Below are positions 8,664 through 16,295 of a stretch of DNA of 64,000 bases, piece by piece. The stretch is from RGIG9041 sp045657265 (GTDB lineage: Bacteria; Bacillota; Clostridia; Oscillospirales; QAKW01): the NCBI GenBank assembly GCA_045657265.1, contig JAZOSU010000035.1, positions 62,001-126,000 of the forward strand. Reading direction: 5' to 3'. The notes beneath the pieces were generated by a model, which saw only the letters and a program-made list of their open reading frames with translations, had not been told where the DNA came from and searched no databases. How positions within the stretch are numbered: position 1 is the first letter of the stretch; each line of letters begins with the position of its first letter. The position numbers and the translations under genes were made by a program.

Positions 8664-9433
8664 TGAAACTTATTTGTATAGGTGACATAGTTTCCAGAGA
8701 AGGCGCAGAGTATCTGCAAGAGAAGCTTCCGATGCTTCGCAGACAGTATAAACCCGATGCAGTTATTGTAAACGGTGAAAACTCTGCCCTTGGAAACGGC
8801 ATAGACAAAGTTTCTTACGATATGATAATGGAAGCGGGAGCAGACGTTGTCACAGGGGGTAACCATTCCTTTCAGAAAAAGAATGCGCAGGATATTCATG
8901 ACGACTGCAAACGGCTTTTATGCCCTGCAAACGTACCTGAATATACAGGATGCGGTGAAACTGTGCTTGATATGGGCAGATTTTCCCTTCGGGTTATAAA
9001 TCTCTCGGGCAGTCTTTTTATGAAAGAATGTGAAAATCCCTTTGAATATATGCAAAAGGCCTTAGAACGCGAAAAAAACGCTGTTACAGTAGTGGATTTT
9101 CACGCTGAAGCAACGGGAGAAAAACGGGCAATGGGATTTATGCTTGACGGTAAGGTATCTCTTGTTGTGGGAACCCATACCCATGTTCAGACAAATGACG
9201 CTCAGATTCTGCCAAATGGCACGGGATATATAACCGACCTTGGAATGACAGGTGTTAAAAATTCTGTTATCGGCAAAGATGTTGACGTTTGTATTCATAA
9301 TTTTCTCACACCCGATGACAGACTGCCTGTAAAAGACGGAAAAGGAAACTGTATTCTTTGCGGAATTTACGCAGAAATTGACACTGCAACAAAAAAATGT
9401 ACAAAGCTTGAAATTATCAATATTGACAACTGA
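8663..9433 (+). CDS. ymdB: YmdB-family metallophosphoesterase (TIGR00282)
   Basis: Calcineurin-like phosphodiesterase of 256 residues. Metal-binding blocks are GDIVSREG, VVNGENSALGNG, TGGNHSFQKK, VDFHAEATGEKRAMG and VVGTHTHVQTNDA, matching the family order. In Bacillus, YmdB hydrolyses cyclic nucleotides and affects biofilm and sporulation fate; that role is inferred here. I chose the ATG at 8663 that overlaps the upstream stop (TGATG) over the TTG one codon earlier. The tRNA-Leu promoter overlaps its 3' end. Confidence 0.9.
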   Translation: MKLICIGDIVSREGAEYLQEKLPMLRRQYKPDAVIVNGENSALGNGIDKVSYDMIMEAGADVVTGGNHSFQKKNAQDIHDDCKRLLCPANVPEYTGCGETVLDMGRFSLRVINLSGSLFMKECENPFEYMQKALEREKNAVTVVDFHAEATGEKRAMGFMLDGKVSLVVGTHTHVQTNDAQILPNGTGYITDLGMTGVKNSVIGKDVDVCIHNFLTPDDRLPVKDGKGNCILCGIYAEIDTATKKCTKLEIINIDN

Positions 9434-9454
9434 TAAAAACTGTGTTAATATAAT
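9423..9454 (+). promoter_or_regulatory. promoter of tRNA-Leu
   Basis: TTGACA at 9423-9428 with TAATAT at 9446-9451 (17-bp spacer) or the overlapping perfect TATAAT at 9449-9454 (20-bp spacer). It overlaps the last codons of ymdB. Confidence 0.65.
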
Positions 9455-9468
9455 TAGCAGTCAAATTA

Positions 9469-9555
9469 GCTGGTGTGGCGGAACTGGCAGACGCCCGGGA
9501 CTTAAAATCCCGTGGTAGCAATACCGTACCGGTTCGATTCCGGTCACCAGCACCA
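9469..9555 (+). tRNA. tRNA-Leu (anticodon UAA)
   Basis: 87-nt class II tRNA. The acceptor stem GCTGGTG pairs with CACCAGC, the anticodon stem CGGGA/TCCCG holds loop CTTAAAA (anticodon TAA), there is a long variable arm, the T-loop is GGTTCGATTCC, and the 3' CCA is encoded. Confidence 0.97.
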
Positions 9556-9556
9556 A

Positions 9557-9592
9557 AAAGAAAAACAGGTCATCTGACCTGTTTTTCTTTTT
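9557..9592 (+). terminator. terminator after tRNA-Leu
   Basis: AAACAGGTCA-TC-TGACCTGTTT stem with a T-rich tail directly behind the CCA end. Confidence 0.92.
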
Positions 9593-9597
9593 GTGTT

Positions 9598-9686
9598 TGT
9601 GTCCTTTGGACGCAACATCGTTTTGCAACTTCTGTTGCAAACATCATTGTCCGATATAGGACACAAAACGAGGTTGCCTGTGGCAA
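9598..9686. repeat. short-hairpin array II upstream of a four-helix-bundle gene relic
   Basis: A run of unrelated mini-hairpins: GTCCtttGGAC, TTGCAActtctGTTGCAA, TGTCCgatatAGGACA and TTGCCtgtGGCAA, joined by AACATCG/ACATCATT linkers. The last hairpin ends at the start codon of the decayed four-helix gene at 9686. See arrays I, III and IV. Confidence 0.6.
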
Positions 9687-9858
9687 TGAAAGAAGATAAA
9701 CTTTCAGATTTATCTATGCAACTGTCAGTTGATGTTTTGAAATTGATAAAACAACTTCGCAGTAAACACGAAACTATAATTTCTAATCAGCTTGGCAGAA
9801 GTGCTACAAGCGTATGTGCCAATATTGCAGAAAGTAAATACATAACACAGGAGGAAAA
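9686..9858 (+). pseudogene. truncated four-helix-bundle (23S rRNA-IVS-like) protein
   Basis: The first ~57 residues match the family often called S23 or four-helix-bundle protein (TIGR02436): DVLKLIKQLRSKHETIISNQLGRSATSVCANIAESKY. After ITQEEK the frame no longer resembles the family, because the DNA changes into the tail of a PHP-type gene in another frame. The missing second half (normally ALKESFETEYWLELL-like) shows it is non-functional. A second damaged homolog is at 35100. Confidence 0.7.
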
Positions 9859-10140
9859 GCAATACTTGCTCATCTTTACGTGTACTCAAAATCGGTTGCC
9901 GAAAGCCTTGATGATATTGTTCAAAACCATAATCTTGACGGAATTGAGATGACCTATCCTATCTTCACAAAAAAGCAGTCCGACTTTCTTTTTGACTATG
10001 CAAAAAAATATAATCTGCTTGTATCAGGCTTTTCATGGTCTTGATATAAAACCTGACAACCTTTTAGCTAAAGGTACAGATAATAAACCTATTAAAATTA
10101 ATGATGTAAAAACTTTGACAGACAGTGTAAATAAATTTTA
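9856..10140 (+). pseudogene. 3' remnant of a PHP-domain phosphoesterase, frameshifted
   Basis: Joined directly to the preceding relic. One frame reads GKAILAHLYVYSKSVAESLD, then DGIEMTYPIFTKKQSDFLFDYAKKY and NLLVSG, which is the end of a PHP metallophosphoesterase (usual AHP..., DGIEVYYP, LLVSGGSDFHG). At the conserved GSDFHG metal motif a small deletion shifts the frame, and FHGLDIKPDNLLAKG continues in another frame to a TAA near 10140. Both the 5' part and an essential motif are gone. Confidence 0.7.
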
Positions 10141-10168
10141 AAAACGCCGAAAATTCGGCGTTTTTTAT
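10140..10168. terminator. bidirectional terminator between relic and amidase gene
   Basis: AAAACGCCGA-AAAT-TCGGCGTTTTTT. It has A and T runs on both sides, so it can serve the + strand relic and the - strand amidase. Confidence 0.85.
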
Positions 10169-10196
10169 TTACTTTTTGTATAATTAATATGATTTA

Positions 10197-10760
10197 TTAC
10201 TCTATGTCAAAGAAATCAAGTATTCCTTGGTAAATTGCATAGGCAAAAGCGTACCTTGAATCACGAAGTAAAACGGCGTCGTTTTCATTTGTTATAAATG
10301 CAAGTTCAATTAAAATTGCAGGCATATCCGTTCTGCGAAGAACGTACAGCGACGGGTTTTCTTTTACTCCCAAATCTTTAGTTCCAAGTCTTTCGGTAAT
10401 TTCTTCAAGAATATCTTCGGCAAGTCCGAAAGCTCTTGACTGTCTGTTGTAAACATAAACCTCAGAACCGTTAGCCGATGGGTTTTCGGAAGCATTTGTG
10501 TGAATACTTATAAACCACTGTGCGCCCCACTCGTTTGCCATATTAACTCTCTGGGAAAGACTTGTAGAGTTTGACGTGCCGAGAGAGGTTTCGGGAGTAG
10601 GTCTTGACAGCATTGTTTCAAAATTACCGTTTTCGTTTAAAAGCTCTGCAAGATAGATTCCCACGTCGTAGTTGATATCCTGTTCCCGAAGTCCGTTGCC
10701 TTCCGCACCTGCGTTTACACCCTCGGGGTTATGTCCCTGATCAATAAATATTTTTATCAT
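10197..10760 (-). CDS. N-acetylmuramoyl-L-alanine amidase (Amidase_3)
   Basis: Zinc amidase of 187 residues that cleaves the glycan-peptide bond of peptidoglycan. Zinc ligands are in DQGHNPEG, GLREQDINYDV (Glu) and FISIHTNASENP; the catalytic Glu is in AILIELAFITNENDA. There is no signal peptide or wall-binding domain, so the enzyme may act inside the cell or forespore, or be exported otherwise. I prefer the Met at 10760 because GAAGGG is correctly placed before it and that SD would lie inside the coding region if the Met at 10781 were used. It diverges from the GH18 gene. Confidence 0.9.
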   Translation of the reverse strand: MIKIFIDQGHNPEGVNAGAEGNGLREQDINYDVGIYLAELLNENGNFETMLSRPTPETSLGTSNSTSLSQRVNMANEWGAQWFISIHTNASENPSANGSEVYVYNRQSRAFGLAEDILEEITERLGTKDLGVKENPSLYVLRRTDMPAILIELAFITNENDAVLLRDSRYAFAYAIYQGILDFFDIE

Positions 10761-10807
10761 ATGATACCCTTCTTTCTTCATACTATTTTATGAGGAGAGT
10801 GACATTA

Positions 10808-11935
10808 ATGTTAATACACACAGTCGAAAAAGGAGATACTCTTTACGAGATAGGCAAAAAATACGGAGTTACAATAGAACAGCTTATAAATGCAAACGGA
10901 AATACTGTACTGCCGACTCTGATAATAGGACAGTCGGTTATCGTACCAACTCCCACCGAAAAAATAGGGGAGATTATAACAAACGGATATGCATATCCAA
11001 ATATTGAAAGAGGTACTCTTGACAGTTTTCTGCCCTATCTATCGCTAATTACCCCTTTTTCCTACGGTATAGCACAAGACGGAACGCTTATACCACTTGA
11101 TGACAGTTTGCTGATAACAACAGCTCAAAACGCAGGTGTAAGACCGCTTCTTTTAATTACCACGCTGACAGAAACAGGTAATTTCAGTTCAGAAAGAGCC
11201 GCCGAAGTTTTATCGGAGAGTACTTTATCAGATACCATTATTCAGAACATAATAAACAAACTTGAAACTCAGGATTATTATGGGGTAGATATAGATTTTG
11301 AGTATATTCCGCCTCAGTATGAACAAAATTATTCTGATTTCATTAAAAATCTTAAAAGTAAACTTGAGCCTCTTGGGTATAAAGTTTTCGTATCGGTTGC
11401 TCCTAAAACGTCAGCTATGCAAAAAGGTCTTTTATATGAAGCCCACAACTATACAAATTTAGGTAATGCGGCAGATTACGTGCTTGTTATGACTTACGAA
11501 TGGGGATATACATACGGTCCGCCCATGGCAGTTGCACCAATTGACAAGGTAAGAGAAGTTCTGCAGTATGCAACATCGGAAATACCTGCAGATAAAGTGC
11601 TTATGGGAATACCTAATTACGCATATGACTGGACTCTGCCTTTTGTTATGGGAAGCTCGGCTAAATCAATGTCAAATAATCAGGCAATAGAACTTGCAAG
11701 AAACGTCGGTGCGGAAATCAAATTTGACAGCAGGGCACAGACACCATACTATAACTACTACGACCAAAGCGGTAAACAACACGAGGTATGGTTTGAAGAT
11801 GCAAGAAGTATCTATGCAAAACTGATGCTTTTAAATGAGCTTGGACTTGCAGGATATTCTATCTGGAATCTGATGTCCTTCTATAAACCTATAACATCCA
11901 TCACAAATATGTTGTTTGATATAAAAAAGCTCTGA
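10808..11935 (+). CDS. LysM + glycoside hydrolase family 18 (SleL/YaaH-like) protein
   Basis: A peptidoglycan-binding LysM at residues ~2-48 (HTVEKGDTLYEIGKKYGVT) is fused to a GH18 domain with the catalytic DxDxE in GVDIDFEYIP near residue 165 and the YxxW-like VMTYEWGYTYGPP. The architecture matches N-acetylglucosaminidases of the SleL/YaaH group that act on spore cortex or wall. There is no signal peptide, also as in spore-coat enzymes. The ATG at 10808 follows GAGGAG and is preferred over the ATG at 10790, which lacks an SD. It diverges from an amidase gene, suggesting a joint wall-lytic function. Confidence 0.88.
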   Translation: MLIHTVEKGDTLYEIGKKYGVTIEQLINANGNTVLPTLIIGQSVIVPTPTEKIGEIITNGYAYPNIERGTLDSFLPYLSLITPFSYGIAQDGTLIPLDDSLLITTAQNAGVRPLLLITTLTETGNFSSERAAEVLSESTLSDTIIQNIINKLETQDYYGVDIDFEYIPPQYEQNYSDFIKNLKSKLEPLGYKVFVSVAPKTSAMQKGLLYEAHNYTNLGNAADYVLVMTYEWGYTYGPPMAVAPIDKVREVLQYATSEIPADKVLMGIPNYAYDWTLPFVMGSSAKSMSNNQAIELARNVGAEIKFDSRAQTPYYNYYDQSGKQHEVWFEDARSIYAKLMLLNELGLAGYSIWNLMSFYKPITSITNMLFDIKKL

Positions 11936-11953
11936 TTTTTCAGAGCTTTTTTT
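11923..11953 (+). terminator. terminator after the GH18 gene
   Basis: AAAAGCTCTGA-TTTT-TCAGAGCTTTTTTT. The same stem closes the clpC gene at 25674, and both copies are followed by the 30-bp repeat array. Confidence 0.92.
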
Positions 11954-11960
11954 GTATGTT

Positions 11961-12080
11961 TTGTTCGGTATTTTAAAGAATCTGTACGCTTTGTTCGGAA
12001 ATAAATGAAATTTGATCGTTTTGTTCGCCGATTTTTGAAATTTGACCGCTTTGTTCGGAATTGGGTGTTACAATAAAATT
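11961..12080. repeat. 30-bp-period iteron array A upstream of dnaA
   Basis: TTGTTCG begins at 11961, 11991, 12021 and 12051, exactly 30 bp apart. Extended matches are CGyTTTGTTCGs at the unit joints and TGAAATTTGAyC in the middle units. Each joint can form a tiny CG-N7-CG loop. Two full units recur, in order, at 25739-25789. It lies between the GH18 terminator and the dnaA promoter, where an origin or regulator site could be; the function is unknown. Confidence 0.85.
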
Positions 12081-12151
12081 AAAGGACAGCAAGAGGCCTC
12101 GCTATCCGTCTTATATATATTTAAAGTAATATATATAATATAATATTATTA

Positions 12152-12180
12152 TTGAAAAATAAAAAAGGATGTGATATAAT
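12152..12180 (+). promoter_or_regulatory. sigma-A promoter of dnaA
   Basis: TTGAAA at 12152-12157, 17-bp spacer, perfect TATAAT at 12175-12180. The predicted start is near 12187, which rules out the in-frame ATG at 12185 and supports the ATG at 12218. Confidence 0.85.
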
Positions 12181-12217
12181 TCATATGTATAATTATCAAA
12201 AGGAGAAAAAAACAGAT

Positions 12218-13576
12218 ATGGATTCTTTTAAAGAAGTCTGGAACGGCGCCCTTTCTATACTCAAAGACAGAGTAAGTAACGTCTCCTTTGAAACCTGGAT
12301 AAAACAGATACAGCCTATGAAATTTGAAAACGATGAGGCTTATCTCTATGCCCAGTCTAATTTTCAAAAGGAGCTTATAACAAGTAAATTCAAGCTTGAA
12401 ATAGAAAATGCACTTTTTGAAGTAATGGGATTTGACGTTCACGTTAATATACTTTCAGAAGAAGACGTAGCACCTAAAAAACGTGCACATCTTCAGACAG
12501 AAGATACCGAAACTATTCCCGAACCGGTAATTGATGAAAAAGATTTCGGTAACTTAAACCTTGAACTTACATTTCAGAACTTCGTTGTAGGTGACGAAAA
12601 TAAATTTGCTCACGCAGCTGCACTTGCTGTTGCAAACAATCCTGCAGGAGCATACAACCCATTTTTTATTTACGGCAAATCAGGTCTTGGAAAAACTCAT
12701 CTGCTTTGTGCTATTGCAAACGAAATTAAAAAGAATAATCCAAAAGCTACAATAATGCTTGTCAAAGGTGAAGATTTTACAAACGAGCTTATTTCGGCAA
12801 TTCAAAGCGGTGAACAGAGTCAGTTTAGAAATAAATATAGATTTGTTGACGTGTTCCTTGTTGACGACGTACAGTTTATAGGCGGTAAAGTATCAACCGA
12901 AACGGAATTTTTCCATACCTTTGAAGCTTTATACGAAGCTAAAAAACAGATTATAGTAACCTCTGACAGACCGCCGAAAGAAATGGCAACTCTTGAAGAC
13001 AGATTAAAAACAAGATTTGAGTCAGGACTTATAGCTGATATTCAGCCACCTGAATATGAAACACGTGTCGCAATTGTAAAAAAGAAAGCTGTCTCACTTC
13101 AGCTTGAGCTTTCAGATGACATAGTTGATTACATAGCAACCAAACTTAAAAATAACGTTCGTGAGCTTGAAGGCGCTGTCAAGAAAATAAAAGCATATTC
13201 ACTTATTTTTTATGGACAACCTCTCACAATAGGAATGATACAGAATGTTATACAGTCTGTTATAAAAGAAAACATAAACGATTCGGTTACACCGAAATCT
13301 ATCGTTGAACACGTTTCAAAGTATTACAACATCACAAAAGAAGATATATACAGTGACAAAAGAAGGGCTGATATACTCAGCGCTCGTCAGATAGCGATGT
13401 ATCTTACCCGTGAGATGACAGATATTTCACTTTCTCTTATAGGTGACGAGTTTGGCGGTAAAAATCATTCAACTGTACTTCATTCTATAAGAAAAGTTGA
13501 ATCAAGGGTAGAAACTGATCCAAAATTTGCACAGACAATGTCAGAAATGATAGAAAACATCAAGAAAGCTTTTTAA
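12218..13576 (+). CDS. dnaA: replication initiator DnaA
   Basis: AAA+ initiator of chromosome replication, 452 residues. Domain I (MDSFKEVWNGALSIL...) is followed by an acidic linker, then the AAA+ core with Walker A GKSGLGKTHLL and Walker B VFLVDDVQFIGG, and domain IV with the DNA-binding signature GGKNHSTVLHSIRKVE (usual GxDHTTV). The ATG at 12218 fits the family N-terminus; its SD AAAGGAG is 13 bases away, rather long. No consensus DnaA box (TTATCCACA) was seen near the gene. Confidence 0.97.
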   Translation: MDSFKEVWNGALSILKDRVSNVSFETWIKQIQPMKFENDEAYLYAQSNFQKELITSKFKLEIENALFEVMGFDVHVNILSEEDVAPKKRAHLQTEDTETIPEPVIDEKDFGNLNLELTFQNFVVGDENKFAHAAALAVANNPAGAYNPFFIYGKSGLGKTHLLCAIANEIKKNNPKATIMLVKGEDFTNELISAIQSGEQSQFRNKYRFVDVFLVDDVQFIGGKVSTETEFFHTFEALYEAKKQIIVTSDRPPKEMATLEDRLKTRFESGLIADIQPPEYETRVAIVKKKAVSLQLELSDDIVDYIATKLKNNVRELEGAVKKIKAYSLIFYGQPLTIGMIQNVIQSVIKENINDSVTPKSIVEHVSKYYNITKEDIYSDKRRADILSARQIAMYLTREMTDISLSLIGDEFGGKNHSTVLHSIRKVESRVETDPKFAQTMSEMIENIKKAF

Positions 13577-13802
13577 CAATTTTTTGAACAAGTTTTTATT
13601 TTTTATCAACAGTTTCAAATTGTAAAAATTTCCATTTAAATTACCTGTTCAAATCGCACTGTTTTTAAACATAGATTTTAAAATTGTTTAAACATACGTT
13701 TTAGTTTGTCCCATAAGGGTTTTGAGTACATTTGAACAGAATCAACACTACTACTGCAACTACTTCTTTAACGTATAGAATAAAAAAGAAAGGAACTTTG
13801 AT
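13577..13802. other. AT-rich dnaA-dnaN intergenic region
   Basis: Holds no ORF. There is one near-match to a DnaA box (TTATCAACA, 13603-13611), two copies of TTTAAACATA and three copies of TTTGAACA in alternating orientation (about 13584, 13649 and 13730). It resembles a possible unwinding region but lacks a DnaA-box cluster. The dnaN SD (AAGAAAGGA) is at its end. Confidence 0.45.
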
Positions 13803-14927
13803 ATGCGTTTTAACTGTCAGAAAGATAAGCTCAATGAAGCTGTAAATATAGTTTCAAAAGCTGCGTCTGTAAAATCTACAATTTCAGCTCTTGAAGGAAT
13901 TAAAGCCGAAGTAGGAGACGGACTTATAAAACTGTCTGCATATGATTTTAACGTTGCTATTTGTTCTACATTTGAAGCAAATACCGTAGAGTCAGGTACA
14001 ATTATTTTTCCTGCAAAGCTTTTTGCAGATATTATCAGAAAACTTCCAAATGACGATATATTTGTTGAAGCTGATGAAAAATATCAGATAAAAGTAAGCT
14101 GTGCCGGCGCTACATTTAATATTATGGGTGTATCACCCGAAGATTTTCCCGAAATTCCTAAAGTTTCGGATGAAAACAGGGTAGACCTGTCTATTCCTGC
14201 TTTTAAAAGACTTGTAAAACAGACAGTATATGCAGCATCTACTCTTGATATAAAACCTATTCTTACAGGTATCCTTTTTGAAATAAACGATGAGGAAAGC
14301 AGTGTAACTGCAGTTGGTGTTGACCAGTACCGCCTTGCTCTCAAAAAAGAAAGCTTTGAATATAAAAGCGGTAATATGAAAACCTTTATAGTTCCTGCAA
14401 AAACTCTCAACGAGCTTATAAAGATTCTTCCTGAAGAAAGCGATTCAAATATAAGTATAAGCGTTTTTGGTAAAAACGTTATGTTTACATATGAAAACTT
14501 TGTATTTATTTCAAGAACTCTTGAAGGTGAGTTTTTGAATTACAAAGGTGTAATTCCTCAGGACAGTGATTTTATTGTCAAAATCAAAAGAGGCGAAATG
14601 AGAGCTATGCTTGACAGAGCGGCGCTTATTACAAGTAATGCAATTAAAAGTCCTATCCGCTGTGATTTTGAGCTTGATACAGTTAAAATTTCAACAGCAT
14701 CAAATATAGGTAAATTTACAGACAGAATTTCAACCGAAAACTTCGGCAAAAGCCTTACAATAGGTTTTAATAATAAATTTATGCTTGATGCCCTTTCTGC
14801 ATGTGACGAAGAAGAAGTTGTAATAAAACTCAAATCTGAGCTTACACCAATTCTTATTGAGCCTGTAAACAACGACGGATTTTTGTTTATGGTACTTCCC
14901 ATGCGTCTTAATCTTGATCTGCAATGA
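13803..14927 (+). CDS. dnaN: DNA polymerase III beta subunit (sliding clamp)
   Basis: Ring-shaped processivity clamp of the replicase, 374 residues as expected. It starts MRFNCQKDKLNEAVNIVSKA and ends with FLFMVLPMRLNL, the conserved C-terminus that helps form the hydrophobic partner-binding groove. Three repeated clamp domains fit the length. The SD GAAAGGA is well placed. It overlaps recF by four bases (ATGA); the S4-domain gene yaaA often found between dnaN and recF in Bacilli is absent. Confidence 0.97.
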   Translation: MRFNCQKDKLNEAVNIVSKAASVKSTISALEGIKAEVGDGLIKLSAYDFNVAICSTFEANTVESGTIIFPAKLFADIIRKLPNDDIFVEADEKYQIKVSCAGATFNIMGVSPEDFPEIPKVSDENRVDLSIPAFKRLVKQTVYAASTLDIKPILTGILFEINDEESSVTAVGVDQYRLALKKESFEYKSGNMKTFIVPAKTLNELIKILPEESDSNISISVFGKNVMFTYENFVFISRTLEGEFLNYKGVIPQDSDFIVKIKRGEMRAMLDRAALITSNAIKSPIRCDFELDTVKISTASNIGKFTDRISTENFGKSLTIGFNNKFMLDALSACDEEEVVIKLKSELTPILIEPVNNDGFLFMVLPMRLNLDLQ

Positions 14928-16009
14928 TTTTAAAATCAGTTACTCTTAAAAATTTCCGTAATATAGAAGCTCAGAAAATTGAGTTTACAGAAGGAATAAA
15001 CATTCTTGTAGGTCAGAACGCTCAGGGTAAAACCAATATACTGGAAGCTATCAATTATTGTTCATATCTTAAAAGTTTCCGAAACGTAAAAGAAGAACAG
15101 CTTATAAGATTCGGATGCGACTGTGCAAATGTCAGAATTGATTATGAAATGGAAAATATTCCTCAGAGTATCGAAGTAACCATTTTTAAAGATAAACCCA
15201 AGGAACTTAAAAAAAATGGTATTACGGTACAGAAAAACAGGGAGCTTATAGGTTCTTTTTTGTCAACGGTGTTTACCCCCGACCATCTTAATCTTATAAA
15301 AGAGGGACCAAATAAACGCAGAAACTTTATTGATATGTTAATCTGCGCCCTTGATATTAAATATACCGATACTTTGCTTCGGTATCAGAAAATTCTGTCG
15401 CAGAGAAATGCTCTTTTGAAAAAACAGAAAACAGGTATTGAACCGCTTTTGGAAGTTTATGATGAAAAACTTGCAGAGGAAGGTTCATATATAGCTCTTA
15501 AAAGAGCGGAATATATAGAAAAACTTGATTTTTTTGCAAAAGAAATATTTTCTGATATTTCAGGTAAAACAAAAAAACTGAAAATTTTGTATATTAATCA
15601 GTTTGCAAAAGAGATAAAAGACAGAGAAACTGTTAAAAATCAGATAAAACAAAGACTGCAAAAAAGCAGAAATGCAGATTATTCCCTTGAAATGACTACT
15701 TGCGGTATTCAAAAAGACGATATTCTTGTTTTGCAAAACGGAAAAAGTCTTAAGTTTTTTGGTTCGCAAGGTCAGATAAGAAGCGCGGTTTTATCTCTTA
15801 TTTTGGCAGAAGGTAAAATAATAAACGAAAGATACGGAGTGTATCCGGTAATAATTCTTGACGATATTTTATCCGAGCTTGACAGAACCCGTCAAAAGTA
15901 TATTTTCAGCGGTGAAGGAGTCTGTCAATGTCTTCTTTCCACCTGTGAAATTATGAAAGCAAGAGGAAAAGGAAATATCATAAAGATAAAAGAAGGAAGG
16001 ATAGTTTAA
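14924..16009 (+). CDS. recF: DNA replication and repair ATPase RecF
   Basis: SMC-like ATPase of 361 residues that helps load RecA at gaps. Walker A is GQNAQGKTNILEAI near residue 30, the ABC-type signature is FGSQGQIRSAVLSL, and Walker B with the D-loop is VIILDDILSELDRTR. Expression is coupled to dnaN by the ATGA overlap and remB follows after 5 bp. Confidence 0.95.
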   Translation: MILKSVTLKNFRNIEAQKIEFTEGINILVGQNAQGKTNILEAINYCSYLKSFRNVKEEQLIRFGCDCANVRIDYEMENIPQSIEVTIFKDKPKELKKNGITVQKNRELIGSFLSTVFTPDHLNLIKEGPNKRRNFIDMLICALDIKYTDTLLRYQKILSQRNALLKKQKTGIEPLLEVYDEKLAEEGSYIALKRAEYIEKLDFFAKEIFSDISGKTKKLKILYINQFAKEIKDRETVKNQIKQRLQKSRNADYSLEMTTCGIQKDDILVLQNGKSLKFFGSQGQIRSAVLSLILAEGKIINERYGVYPVIILDDILSELDRTRQKYIFSGEGVCQCLLSTCEIMKARGKGNIIKIKEGRIV

Positions 16010-16014
16010 AGAGA

Positions 16015-16278
16015 ATGTATCTGCATCTCGGAAACGATCTTATTATTAAAAAAGAAGGTATAATCGGTATTTACGATATAGATAAAACTACCATTTCAAA
16101 AAGAACGAGAGATTTTCTTTCGGCTTTTGAAAAAAAAGGCAGACTTATATATTGTACCGATGACCTGCCCAAATCCTTCATTGTATATGACGACGGCGAG
16201 GGACTGTGGGTTTACGTATCGCAAATTTCAACAACTACACTTTTAAAACGAAGTGATTTTCTAAAGAATATCGGTTAA
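16015..16278 (+). CDS. remB: RemB (YaaB)-like DUF370 protein
   Basis: Small protein of 87 residues (MYLHLGNDLIIKKEGIIGIYD...). Size, start and position between recF and gyrB match RemB/YaaB. In Bacillus, the related RemA/RemB proteins regulate biofilm matrix genes. Its retention in the replication cluster of many Clostridia hints at a wider role, which remains unclear. Confidence 0.88.
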   Translation: MYLHLGNDLIIKKEGIIGIYDIDKTTISKRTRDFLSAFEKKGRLIYCTDDLPKSFIVYDDGEGLWVYVSQISTTTLLKRSDFLKNIG

Positions 16279-16295
16279 GCGATAAGGAGAAAAAA

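Noticed and set aside
11961..12080. CRISPR array
   Set aside because: The 30-bp periodic units are direct repeats with variable parts inside the unit, only four copies, no separate spacers and no cas genes.
13577..13802. Confident oriC call between dnaA and dnaN
   Set aside because: Only one imperfect DnaA box was found and no box cluster; kept as an AT-rich region only.
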